From positions 1 to 13,696 of the forward strand of contig CALCGR010000062.1 of the NCBI GenBank assembly GCA_937901025.1: 13,696 bases of DNA, given 5' to 3'. A program made the translations under genes and the position numbers. Under the pieces are notes generated by a model. It saw only the letters and a list, made by a program, of their open reading frames with translations, had not been told where the DNA came from and did not search any database. This DNA is from an uncultured Bacteroidales bacterium (GTDB lineage: Bacteria > Bacteroidota > Bacteroidia > Bacteroidales > Paludibacteraceae). Positions 1-6,949 of the stretch are shown here, in pieces; the first letter of the stretch is position 1; each line of letters opens with the position of its first letter.

Positions 1-2
1 CG

Positions 3-680
3 TTTATGAGTTGTTCCGCCCGACTGCCGGTCTATCTGCTTTTCGTATCGGCATTCTTTGCCCGTTATAAGGCGTTGGTGATGATTGGTCTTTACCTGAT
101 CGGGGTGGGGATGAGTGTGCTGTTCGCCTTGGTGATGAAGCGTACACGGTGGTTTAAGCAAGCACCGCAAGACCCGGTACACGCCTTGCCAAAGTTGGCG
201 GCTCCGCAGTGGAGTTCCACGGGGAAACATATTTGGTTGCATATTAAGGATTATCTGGATAAGATTGTGACGGTGATCATCTGGGCATCGATTATCATTT
301 GGGCCTTGAGTTATTTCCCGACCCACGAGTTGGAGACCAGTTACTTGGCGGCCATTGGTCACTTCATCGAACCCGTGGTACAACCCCTCGGTTTTGACTG
401 GCAGATGGCGATTTGTCTGTTGACGGGTCTGCCCGCGAAAGAGGCGATTGTGTCGACGATGGGTATCTTGGCGCACGGAGGCGGAACGCTATCCGTGTTC
501 ACGCCCTTGACGGCATTCGGGTTTATGGTGTTTGTGCTGCTATACTTCCCGTGCATTGCCACAATCACGACCTTGCGTAAGGAGATCGGGCACGGTTGGG
601 CATGGTTTACGGTGATACACTCCCTCGTTTTGGCATGGATTTTGTCGTTTCTTATTTACCAAATTGGTATGCTATGGTAA
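3..680 (+). CDS. feoB: FeoB ferrous iron transporter, C-terminal part (5' end outside window)
   Basis: This is the last 225 residues of the inner-membrane Fe(II) transporter FeoB. The N-terminal GTPase domain lies upstream of the window, and the reading frame is open to the left edge. The piece begins inside a Gate domain with FMSCSARLPVY, a strongly conserved FeoB motif. It continues through several hydrophobic membrane spans. A second Gate signature, GLPAKEAIVSTMGIL, is at about residues 140-154, and a typical FeoB span ending LLYFPCIATITTLRKE follows. The C-terminus is one last hydrophobic helix. The stop (678-680) lies within the start region of the next gene, a TonB-dependent receptor, which suggests translational coupling. 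FeoB imports Fe2+ from periplasm to cytoplasm. Family assignment is secure from motifs. I cannot see whether FeoA is fused at the N-terminus, as I recall for Bacteroides. Confidence 0.95.
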   Translation, partial: FMSCSARLPVYLLFVSAFFARYKALVMIGLYLIGVGMSVLFALVMKRTRWFKQAPQDPVHALPKLAAPQWSSTGKHIWLHIKDYLDKIVTVIIWASIIIWALSYFPTHELETSYLAAIGHFIEPVVQPLGFDWQMAICLLTGLPAKEAIVSTMGILAHGGGTLSVFTPLTAFGFMVFVLLYFPCIATITTLRKEIGHGWAWFTVIHSLVLAWILSFLIYQIGMLW

Positions 681-2926
681 GACGGTTTTTGTGGATAGTA
701 GGGATCTTGATGGCTATCGTCCCAGCAACGTGGGCTCACGCGTGGGGAGTGGTCTTGGATGGAGAGGGTCAGCCCTTGGCAGGCGCGAACGTGTATTGGG
801 CGAATACCACGGTGGGAACGATGACGGATAGTATAGGACAGTTCGAGCTGGAACCCGTGGCGACGACCCATTTATTGGTGACGTCGTTTGTGGGGTTTCA
901 TAACGATACCGTTCGGGTACATACGCACAAGGCGTTGACGATAGTGCTCGTGAGTGACTTGGTGTTAGACGAGGTCACGATTCAGGCCACGAAGATGGCG
1001 GTCATCAAGTCGCGTGTAGCGACGATGGATATAGAGACGATCGATGCCTCTAAGATTTGCAATGCGGCTTGTTGCAACCTCGCCGGTAGTTTTGAGACCT
1101 CCGCTTCGGTGGATGTGTCGTTTGCGGATGCCGCTACGGGTGCACAGCAGATACGGCTACTCGGATTGGAGGGAACGTATGTGCAGTTGAACTTAGAGAA
1201 CAGTCCGGGTGTGCGCGGTCTCAACCAGACCTTCGGGTTGAGTTTTCTGCCGGGGTTTTGGTTACAATCGATACAGGTGAGCAAGGGTACTTCCTCTGTC
1301 ATCAACGGGTATGAGTCGACGGCAGGACAGATCAATGTAGAACTCATTAAACCCCAAACCGCCAATCCGATCGATATCGCTGCGGCATTGGGTGAGACGC
1401 TCAAACCGGAGGTGAGTATCACCGGCGGATGGCAAGTCAACCGGTATGCCTCGACGGCAGTGCTGGCGCATTACGAGGACAGGGCATACGAGGATGATAG
1501 CAATGAGGACGGGTTCTTGGACGAGCCTAAGATTCGCAACTTGAATCTGCTGAACCGCTGGAACTGGGTGAAAGGCGATTATACGGGACAGGTGTTGGTA
1601 CACGGCGTTTACGACCGCCGGTGGGCGGGGACGTCGACCAAACGCAATGTCGCCGCGCCGGCAGAGGCTTATGGTATTGATATGAAGACGTGCCGCGTAG
1701 ACGGGTTTGTTAAGCAGGGGTATGTGATGAACGACGAACTCAATCAGTCGATAGGGTTGGTGTTGGCGGCCGGTTATCACGATTTGGATAACAGGTATGG
1801 TAACTTCCGCTCGTGGAAAGCCAATCAGGCGAATGTGAACCTCAACCTCATTTTCCAAACCGGTTTTGATGACGAGGCGACGGACCCGATGGATTGTCAG
1901 GAGCACCAATTATCGACGGGTGTTAGTGTCAACTACGACCGTTATCGTGAACAGTTGACCGGGGTGACAGTACCGATGGCGGTGATGGAGCACCTCCAAC
2001 GCGACGAAGTGACGCCCGGGGTGTTTGCCGAATACACGTATTCGTATCAGGATAAGGTGAGTCTGCAAGCCGGTGCGCGGGTAGACTGGAGTAATCTGTA
2101 CGGGGTGTTTTTCACCCCGCGAATCAACCTGCGTTATGCGCCGTTCGAGTGGTGGGTTATGCGTGCGTCCGCAGGACTGGGGTATCGTTCGCCGAATGTG
2201 GTCACGGACCACGTGGGGTATCTGCCGAGCAGTCGGACGTGGGAGATGAGGGGAGAGTTGACGCAAGAGAAAGCGGTGAATACGGGTGCGACGACGTCGT
2301 TTTATATCCCGATTGCGAATCGGGAACTGAGGATATCGGCGGAGTATTACTATACGCGTTTTTTGGACGCGCTGCTCACGGATTTGGATGCGGATAAACA
2401 CAAGGTCACTATTGTGAATATGCGTGAGATCGGCGGACAAGCTTTCTCTCACAGTGCGCAGATAGAGGCGTCGATGGAGATATTGCCGGGTTGGTTGATG
2501 ACGGCGGCCTTCCGTTATACGGACGTCAAACAGACGTCGTATAGTCAGCAGGAGGGACAGTATATGTTGCGCGACAAGGCGTTGCAGCATACGTTTAAGG
2601 GGTTGGTTACGACTTCCTATGTGACGCCCAAACAGGGATGGCAGTTCAATGTGACGGCACAGTTTGTGGGTCCGACGCGCTTACCCGACGGGTGGGAGCA
2701 GACCCGTTCGACGTGGTATCCGCAGTTATCGGCGCAGGTCACCAAGCGTTTTCATCACGCGTCGGTGTATGTGGGGGCAGAGAATATGACGAACTTCAAG
2801 CAGGACCGGCCGGTCATCAGTGCGGACAAGCCGTATAGCGAGGATTTTGATGCGTCGATGGTATGGGGTCCGGTCGGGGGATGGGATATTTACTTTGGCT
2901 TTACTTGGGGATTGGATAAATCCTAA
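674..2926 (+). CDS. TonB-dependent outer-membrane receptor, probably for iron or another metal
   Basis: This is a 750-residue outer-membrane transporter. I chose the ATG at 674, not the in-frame ATG at 596, because it places a clean signal peptide at residues 1-23 (charged MVRRF, hydrophobic core, cleavage after AHA). It also gives only a 7-nt overlap with feoB. A carboxypeptidase-regulatory-like beta domain covers about residues 24-92 and contains GQPLAGANVYW. A TonB-box-like LDEVTIQATK is at 98-107. The plug domain (about 108-230) contains QQIRLLGLEGTYVQL and a cysteine cluster, C129-x3-C133-C134. The rest is a beta-barrel with the usual alternating pattern, an FFTPRINLRY segment, and an aromatic final strand near IYFGFTW. 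Coupling to FeoB suggests it brings iron, or a metal complex, across the outer membrane. That substrate is inferred from context, not shown by the sequence. I recall related Bacteroides receptors with the same cysteine cluster. Confidence 0.92.
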   Translation: MVRRFLWIVGILMAIVPATWAHAWGVVLDGEGQPLAGANVYWANTTVGTMTDSIGQFELEPVATTHLLVTSFVGFHNDTVRVHTHKALTIVLVSDLVLDEVTIQATKMAVIKSRVATMDIETIDASKICNAACCNLAGSFETSASVDVSFADAATGAQQIRLLGLEGTYVQLNLENSPGVRGLNQTFGLSFLPGFWLQSIQVSKGTSSVINGYESTAGQINVELIKPQTANPIDIAAALGETLKPEVSITGGWQVNRYASTAVLAHYEDRAYEDDSNEDGFLDEPKIRNLNLLNRWNWVKGDYTGQVLVHGVYDRRWAGTSTKRNVAAPAEAYGIDMKTCRVDGFVKQGYVMNDELNQSIGLVLAAGYHDLDNRYGNFRSWKANQANVNLNLIFQTGFDDEATDPMDCQEHQLSTGVSVNYDRYREQLTGVTVPMAVMEHLQRDEVTPGVFAEYTYSYQDKVSLQAGARVDWSNLYGVFFTPRINLRYAPFEWWVMRASAGLGYRSPNVVTDHVGYLPSSRTWEMRGELTQEKAVNTGATTSFYIPIANRELRISAEYYYTRFLDALLTDLDADKHKVTIVNMREIGGQAFSHSAQIEASMEILPGWLMTAAFRYTDVKQTSYSQQEGQYMLRDKALQHTFKGLVTTSYVTPKQGWQFNVTAQFVGPTRLPDGWEQTRSTWYPQLSAQVTKRFHHASVYVGAENMTNFKQDRPVISADKPYSEDFDASMVWGPVGGWDIYFGFTWGLDKS

Positions 2927-2959
2927 CATATATATTAACCTTTAAAAAATTTGGTGAAT

Positions 2960-3598
2960 ATGAAAAAGTATTTTTTGATTTTAACTTTGATGTTAACGGC
3001 AATGGCTTGTAGCCCATTGAAGGTTGCCTTGAATAAAACGGATAGCGAAGGTGTCCGCACTATCGTGACTTCCAGTCAAAACCTATTTCAAGACTTTGAT
3101 ATGGCCCTGGGTGTGCGTATTTCTAAAGAGGACACGATCATGGGGATTATCGTTTCTACCGAGTCCAGCAAACTGCAAGGGGTTTTTAATGAAGACGATC
3201 ACCTATATATGGTGCTCAAGGATGGTTCTAAGATTACCCTGCACAATATCCTCAATCAGGATGCGGTAGAGCTGCGCAAAGAAACCAAAACGGATTATAA
3301 CTACAGTCCCGGATGGACCTATGCTTATGGTCCTTGGGGGAGAAGGTATTGGATAGAACCCTATGCGGCTACTTCTTATTTCGAAAGAACCTATGAGACC
3401 ACCGTCGCGGATTCCTATGCTTTATATCCAATCACTTATAATGAGATGGTACAAATCATTTCAAAAGGAGTTGAACAGCTCAGCATAGAGGTGGATAACG
3501 ATACCCGAAGTATGATGTTGACGGATGGTTTGCAAGAGCAGTTTGCCCGCATGTTCCAATGCTTAGGGGACGGCGTCCGCCATCCAAACGACTACTGA
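2960..3598 (+). CDS. Small lipoprotein of unknown function
   Basis: This 212-residue protein is not one I recognise. The start is the ATG at 2960, which follows in-frame TTG and GTG codons. It gives a normal lipoprotein signal: MKKYF, a hydrophobic core, then LTAMAC with the lipid-modified cysteine at 17 followed by Ser. The mature protein is therefore expected to be membrane-anchored, in the periplasm or at the surface. The middle (about residues 45-100) looks beta-rich and hydrophilic (DTIMGIIVSTESSKLQG, LKDGSKITLHNIL). About residues 113-145 form an aromatic patch rich in Tyr and Trp (YNYSPGWTYAYGPWGRRYW). The gene lies 33 nt after the TonB-dependent receptor in an AT-rich gap with no visible terminator or promoter, so it is probably in the same transcript. 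A role in receptor function or envelope stress is possible, but nothing in the sequence decides it. Confidence 0.85.
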   Translation: MKKYFLILTLMLTAMACSPLKVALNKTDSEGVRTIVTSSQNLFQDFDMALGVRISKEDTIMGIIVSTESSKLQGVFNEDDHLYMVLKDGSKITLHNILNQDAVELRKETKTDYNYSPGWTYAYGPWGRRYWIEPYAATSYFERTYETTVADSYALYPITYNEMVQIISKGVEQLSIEVDNDTRSMMLTDGLQEQFARMFQCLGDGVRHPNDY

Positions 3599-3618
3599 TA
3601 ACGAACAACAGACAACAA

Positions 3619-3649
3619 AAAAAAAGAGGCAACACTTGCCTCTTTTTTT
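3619..3649. terminator. Bidirectional intrinsic terminator
   Basis: A perfect GAGGCAA/TTGCCTC stem (3626-3632 with 3636-3642) closes a CAC loop. It is flanked by an A-run on the left and a T-run on the right that extend the pairing by seven more A-T pairs. Read on either strand it is a GC-containing hairpin followed by a U-tract. It can therefore end both the lipoprotein transcript (plus) and the tRNA-Leu transcript (minus), which converge here. Confidence 0.88.
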
Positions 3650-3650
3650 G

Positions 3651-3736
3651 TACCGCGGGTGGGACTTGAACCCACACAGCCGTTTCGGGCCAAAGGATTT
3701 TAAGTCCTTCGTGTCTACCGATTCCACCACCGCGGC
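3651..3736 (-). tRNA. tRNA-Leu (UAA anticodon)
   Basis: This is an 86-nt class II tRNA on the minus strand. The acceptor arm pairs GCCGCGG with CCGCGGT (six Watson-Crick pairs and one terminal G-U), followed by discriminator A. The anticodon stem AAGGA/TCCTT closes the loop CTTAAAA, with anticodon TAA at 3702-3700. A long variable arm (GCC...GGC) and a perfect T stem GTGGG/CCCAC around TTCAAGT complete the cloverleaf. The large variable arm and the UAA anticodon both fit leucine. The 3' CCA is not encoded: the next bases are CAA, so the CCA must be added enzymatically. The gene has its own promoter at 3772-3802 and ends at the hairpin on its 3' side. Confidence 0.97.
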
Positions 3737-3771
3737 CTCGTCGGAATTCGCATAATCTTCGAAAACCGGTG

Positions 3772-3802
3772 CAAAGGTACGGCTTTTTTCTTAAATATGC
3801 AA
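3772..3802 (-). promoter_or_regulatory. Bacteroidota-type promoter for tRNA-Leu
   Basis: On the minus strand, TTG (3802-3800) is followed after exactly 20 bp by TACCTTTG (3779-3772). This matches the Bacteroidota -33 TTG / -7 TAnnTTTG consensus. The -7 box lies 35 nt upstream of the mature 5' end of the tRNA, leaving a short leader for processing. Confidence 0.8.
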
Positions 3803-3830
3803 GTAAAAAATGAAAAATGTTGAAAAAAAC

Positions 3831-3861
3831 TTGCGTATATGCGAATTTTTGAGTATCTTTG
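3831..3861 (+). promoter_or_regulatory. Bacteroidota-type promoter for the HD-lpxD-lpxC-lpxA-glnS operon
   Basis: TTG (3831-3833), 20 bp, then TATCTTTG (3854-3861) matches the Bacteroidota -33/-7 consensus. The expected transcription start is a few bases further on, giving a leader of about 10-15 nt before the ATG at 3881. No Shine-Dalgarno site is visible, as is normal for this phylum. Confidence 0.8.
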
Positions 3862-3880
3862 CGCACTAAAAACGAAGAAT

Positions 3881-5089
3881 ATGCCCAATAAACGCAAAAT
3901 CATCAATGATCCCGTCTTCGGATTTTTGGATATCCCTTCGGAACGATTGTACGATATCTTGCAGCATCCGTATGTCCAGCGGCTCAATCGTATTCGCCAG
4001 TTAGGCTTGTCTTATTTCGTTTATCCGGGAGCGATGCACAGTCGTTTTCTGCATTCGTTGGGGGCGATGCACCTCATGCAGGAAGCCATTCGTTCGTTGC
4101 GAGCGAAAGGGATTGTGATCTCCGATGAGGAAGCCGAAGGGGCGATGGTAGCGATTTTGTTGCACGACCTGGGGCATGGTCCTTTCTCGCATGTGCTGGA
4201 GCATACGCTGGTAGAGGGGATTACGCATGAGCAGATATCGCTACTGATGATGGAGGCGATTCCGGCGCCTGAGATGGCAATACGGATCTTTAAGGACGAG
4301 TACCCTCGGCGGTTCTTGCATCAACTCATCTCCAGTCAACTCGATGTGGACAGGATGGATTACCTCTGTCGCGATTCGTTCTTCTGCGGGGTGACGGAGG
4401 GTAGTGTAGCCTCGGCGAGGTTGATTAAGATGATGAACGTGGTGAATGATAAGTTGGTGTTGGAGGCGAAGGGGATTTATTCCGTGGAGAAGTTCTTGGT
4501 AGCCCGTCGGCTGATGTACTGGCAAGTCTATCTGCACAAGACCTCGGTAGGGGCGGAGCAGTTGCTTATTAAGATTCTCCAACGCGCGAAAGCGTTAGCT
4601 GCGCAAGGGCAGGAGTTGTTCTGTTCGCCTGCGTTGCATTATTTCCTATATAACCGCGTCAGCGCCAAGGATTTTTATGTGGGTAGCGAAGCGCTGAACA
4701 CCTATGCGCTGCTGGACGATAGCGATGTGCTGTCCGCTATCAAGGTCTGGCAGTCGTCTGAGGACCGCGTGTTGAGTCTGCTTAGTCAAGCGTTCACGAA
4801 TCGCCGGTTGTTCAAGGGGACGTTGTTAGAGGCCCCGATGGAGGAGGCGGACGAGCGGTTGCTGCGGCAGTTATATGCTACCCGTTTAGGGGTTAGTGAA
4901 GACGATGCTTCGTATTTCTTCACGGAGCACGTGAGCACCAGTAATACGTATTCGGAGAAGGGTGATACCATTGATATCTTGTATAACGACGGCTCGGTTC
5001 GGGATATCGCTGAGGCCAGTGAGATCTTGGATTTGGAGGCCCTTACTCGTAAACCCAAGAAGATTTATCTATTCCAATACCGACTGTAA
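3881..5089 (+). CDS. HD-domain phosphohydrolase (SAMHD1/dGTPase-like family)
   Basis: This is a 402-residue cytosolic metal-dependent phosphohydrolase. The start is the ATG at 3881; in-frame codons upstream would run through the promoter, so an earlier start is unlikely. The N-terminal region IINDPVFGFLDIP and the segment HPYVQRLNRIRQLG are typical of the family. The metal and catalytic motifs are visible: YPGAMHSRFLHSLG with H58, the HD pair H95-D96 in LLHDLGHGPFSH, and the later Asp motif LDVDRMDYL (about 154-162). The rest is helical with no recognised extra domain. In SAMHD1-type enzymes this fold hydrolyses deoxynucleoside triphosphates, but the substrate of the Bacteroidales homologues is not known to me. 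It is the first gene of the operon, separated from lpxD by a single nucleotide. I recall the same pairing with lpxD in Bacteroides. Confidence 0.93.
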   Translation: MPNKRKIINDPVFGFLDIPSERLYDILQHPYVQRLNRIRQLGLSYFVYPGAMHSRFLHSLGAMHLMQEAIRSLRAKGIVISDEEAEGAMVAILLHDLGHGPFSHVLEHTLVEGITHEQISLLMMEAIPAPEMAIRIFKDEYPRRFLHQLISSQLDVDRMDYLCRDSFFCGVTEGSVASARLIKMMNVVNDKLVLEAKGIYSVEKFLVARRLMYWQVYLHKTSVGAEQLLIKILQRAKALAAQGQELFCSPALHYFLYNRVSAKDFYVGSEALNTYALLDDSDVLSAIKVWQSSEDRVLSLLSQAFTNRRLFKGTLLEAPMEEADERLLRQLYATRLGVSEDDASYFFTEHVSTSNTYSEKGDTIDILYNDGSVRDIAEASEILDLEALTRKPKKIYLFQYRL

Positions 5090-5090
5090 T

Positions 5091-6128
5091 ATGCAATTTG
5101 AAGCCCAACAAATAGCCGCCCTATTAGGGGGTAAAGTGGTAGGCGATGGTCATCGCCAAGTAGGAAATGTAGCCCCTATCGAGACCGCCCAAGAGGGGGA
5201 CCTCAGTTTCTTAACGGAGGCTAAATATCTGCCCTGTCTGGAGACCACCCGTGCCTCGGTTGTACTGGTGACGAAGTCGTTGGTTGATGAGGCACAATGC
5301 ACGATGCACGATGCACAATGCACGATGATTCTTGTGGAGAACGCGAGAGGGGCGATGGGTCAGCTATTGTCGTTGGTGGCGAAGGCTCTCAATCCGCCTC
5401 GGCAAGGAAGAGAACAACCTTCCTTCGTGAGCGAGGGGGTGAGTGTGCCCGAGGATGCGTATATCGGTGCATTCGCGTACATAGGCAAGAACGTGACCTT
5501 AGGACGGGGCGTGCAGATCTATCCGCAAGTGTTTATCGGGGATAATGTCACAATCGGGGATAACACGGTTCTGTATGCCGGGGTGAAGGTCTATCACGAT
5601 TGTAAGGTAGGGAAGGATTGTATCCTTCATGCCGGGGTAGTGATTGGCGGTGACGGATTCGGGTTTGAGCCCGATGCTGCGGGAGTCAATCAGAAGATCC
5701 CGCAGATAGGGAATGCCGTCGTCGAAGACGATGTAGAGATAGGGGCTAACACCACGGTGGATAGGGCAATGATGGGTTCGACAGTGGTGCATACGAATGC
5801 GAAGTTGGATAACCTGGTGATGGTGGCGCACAATGTGCAAGTAGGTGCGTCGACGTTTATGTGTGGTCAGTCGGGTGTGGCCGGGTCCACGACGATTGGT
5901 AGCCATTGTATCCTGGCGGGTCAGGTAGGCGTAGCCGGTCATATCGAGATCGCGGACGGAACGATCTTCGGTGCGCAGACGGGTGTGACCAAGACCATCA
6001 AAACCCCCGGATATTACGAAGGTTCGCCCGCTTTTGATGCCGCACAATGGCGCAAGTCTGCGGTAGGTTTTAAGCAGTTGCCGGATATCCTGCACCGTTT
6101 ATCCGCCTTAGAACAGAAACTCAAATGA
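5091..6128 (+). CDS. lpxD: LpxD, UDP-3-O-acylglucosamine N-acyltransferase
   Basis: This 345-residue enzyme adds the second 3-hydroxyacyl chain, from acyl-ACP, to the glucosamine nitrogen in the third step of lipid A synthesis in the cytosol. Residues 1 to about 100 form the uridine-binding N-terminal domain (GDLSFLTEAKY). From about 119 on, many hexapeptide repeats (for example IGKNVTLGRGVQIYPQVFIG) build a left-handed beta-helix. The predicted catalytic histidine is H247 in LVMVAHNVQVG. GGDGFGFEPD (186-195) is a family signature. The C-terminal helix ends ALEQKLK. An oddity is that residues 68-79 (AQCTMHD-AQCTM) are encoded by five tandem 7-bp repeats and look inserted before the core strand ILVENAR. 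The reading frame remains intact. The start ATG lies one base after the HD gene stop, and the end overlaps lpxC as ATGA. Confidence 0.97.
   Translation: MQFEAQQIAALLGGKVVGDGHRQVGNVAPIETAQEGDLSFLTEAKYLPCLETTRASVVLVTKSLVDEAQCTMHDAQCTMILVENARGAMGQLLSLVAKALNPPRQGREQPSFVSEGVSVPEDAYIGAFAYIGKNVTLGRGVQIYPQVFIGDNVTIGDNTVLYAGVKVYHDCKVGKDCILHAGVVIGGDGFGFEPDAAGVNQKIPQIGNAVVEDDVEIGANTTVDRAMMGSTVVHTNAKLDNLVMVAHNVQVGASTFMCGQSGVAGSTTIGSHCILAGQVGVAGHIEIADGTIFGAQTGVTKTIKTPGYYEGSPAFDAAQWRKSAVGFKQLPDILHRLSALEQKLK
5292..5326 (+). repeat. Coding tandem repeat, five copies of GCACRAT (7 bp) in lpxD
   Basis: Five consecutive 7-bp units read GCACAAT, GCACGAT, GCACGAT, GCACAAT, GCACGAT, differing only at the fifth base. 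Three units make 21 bp, so the protein shows a seven-residue period, AQCTMHD then AQCTM. Gain or loss of one unit would shift the lpxD frame. Confidence 0.93.
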
Positions 6129-6949
6129 ATCAGCATACATTAAAAGATCGTTTTACACTCACCGGCACCACCTTGCATACGGGTGTCACGACGACGGTGA
6201 CCCTTTGTCCGGCTCAGCCGAATACGGGGATTCGTATCCGTCGCGTGGATCTGGATTCCGAGCCCGAGCGCGAGGCCTTGGCTACGTATGTGACTACGAC
6301 GAACAGGGGAACGAAACTGCAGGAGGGCGAATGGTCGGCGGGAACGGTGGAGCATATGATGGCGGCGTTGTACGCTAAGGGAATAACCAACTGCCTTGTG
6401 CTGCTGGACGGACCCGAAGTGCCCATCTTGAACGGCAGTTCATCGTTGTATATCGAGGGCATCGAGCGGGTAGGCGTGGTAGACCAGAAACAGCCGGCAA
6501 AAGTATGGAAAGTGACCGAACCGATTCATTTTGAGAACGGGAACTGTAAGATGACCCTGCTGCCGAGTGACCACTATGAGGTGGAGGTGACGGTAAACTA
6601 CCGCACGATAGGCAAACAGACGGCGACGTTGCAAGACCTTAGTGAGTTCCCGGAGGCGTTCTCGAAGGCGCGTACGTTCTGTTTCTTACACGAGATATTG
6701 CCGCTGCTGATGGTGGGGCTGATTAAGGGGGGAAGTTTGAAAAACGCCCTCGTCTTGTCATGTTTCGGTCCGCTGACCAAACTCATTTATCCCAACGAAC
6801 CCGCGCGGCATAAACTGCTCGATATCATCGGGGACTTGGCACTGTCGGGTGTGCATATTGAGGGAAAGATTGTCGCCGAATATCCGGGGCATAAGTTTAA
6901 TACGGATTGTTGTAAAAAATTACTATATGGAAGCATTCATTCATCCTAA
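6125..6949 (+). CDS. lpxC: LpxC, UDP-3-O-acyl-N-acetylglucosamine deacetylase (not fused to FabZ)
   Basis: This 274-residue zinc hydrolase removes the acetyl group in the first committed step of lipid A synthesis. Visible motifs are FTLTGTTLHTG (10-20), GTVEHMMAAL with E76 and zinc ligand H77, KARTFCF with T184, the RHKLLDIIGD motif with zinc ligands H229 and D233, and PGHKFN with the general-acid-type H256. Length is close to single-domain LpxC (about 300). In the Bacteroidales I recall, LpxC is fused to the dehydratase FabZ (about 460 residues). Here there is no FabZ half and no room for one, because the last 23 nt overlap the lpxA start. A second oddity is PILNGSS, where the family usually has Asp in PIxDGS. 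The start ATG overlaps the lpxD stop as ATGA. The chain ends with a short non-conserved tail, YGSIHSS. Confidence 0.96.
   Translation: MNQHTLKDRFTLTGTTLHTGVTTTVTLCPAQPNTGIRIRRVDLDSEPEREALATYVTTTNRGTKLQEGEWSAGTVEHMMAALYAKGITNCLVLLDGPEVPILNGSSSLYIEGIERVGVVDQKQPAKVWKVTEPIHFENGNCKMTLLPSDHYEVEVTVNYRTIGKQTATLQDLSEFPEAFSKARTFCFLHEILPLLMVGLIKGGSLKNALVLSCFGPLTKLIYPNEPARHKLLDIIGDLALSGVHIEGKIVAEYPGHKFNTDCCKKLLYGSIHSS

Noticed and set aside
596..673. Earlier in-frame start for the TonB-dependent receptor
   Set aside because: It would add 26 residues and lengthen the feoB overlap to 85 nt, and would hide the signal peptide that begins exactly at the ATG at 674.
2101..2119. 7-bp hairpin CGGGGTG/CACCCCG with a T5 loop in the receptor gene
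   Set aside because: It is short and encodes the conserved receptor segment GVFFTPR, so the pairing is probably a coding by-product. The same applies to TCCCGATT/AATCGGGA at 2307-2325 and the 12-bp palindrome at 2804-2815.
1262..2590. Long open minus-strand frames, nearly 440 codons in total, opposite the TonB-dependent receptor
   Set aside because: They lie wholly within a well-supported receptor gene. Their translations are rich in Arg and His with no recognisable motif, and no promoter fits. They are a by-product of codon use on the coding strand.
3480..3866. Minus-strand open frame across the tRNA and terminator
   Set aside because: It reads through tRNA-Leu, its promoter and the terminator hairpin, so it is not a protein gene.
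5292..5326. CRISPR-like repeat
   Set aside because: The units are 7 bp and contiguous, with no spacers, and they lie within an intact coding frame. The other repeat tracts in the window fail in the same way.
5297..5545. 82-codon plus-strand frame starting in the lpxD repeat
   Set aside because: It is an out-of-frame reading of lpxD. It matters only as what would follow a repeat slippage, not as a gene.
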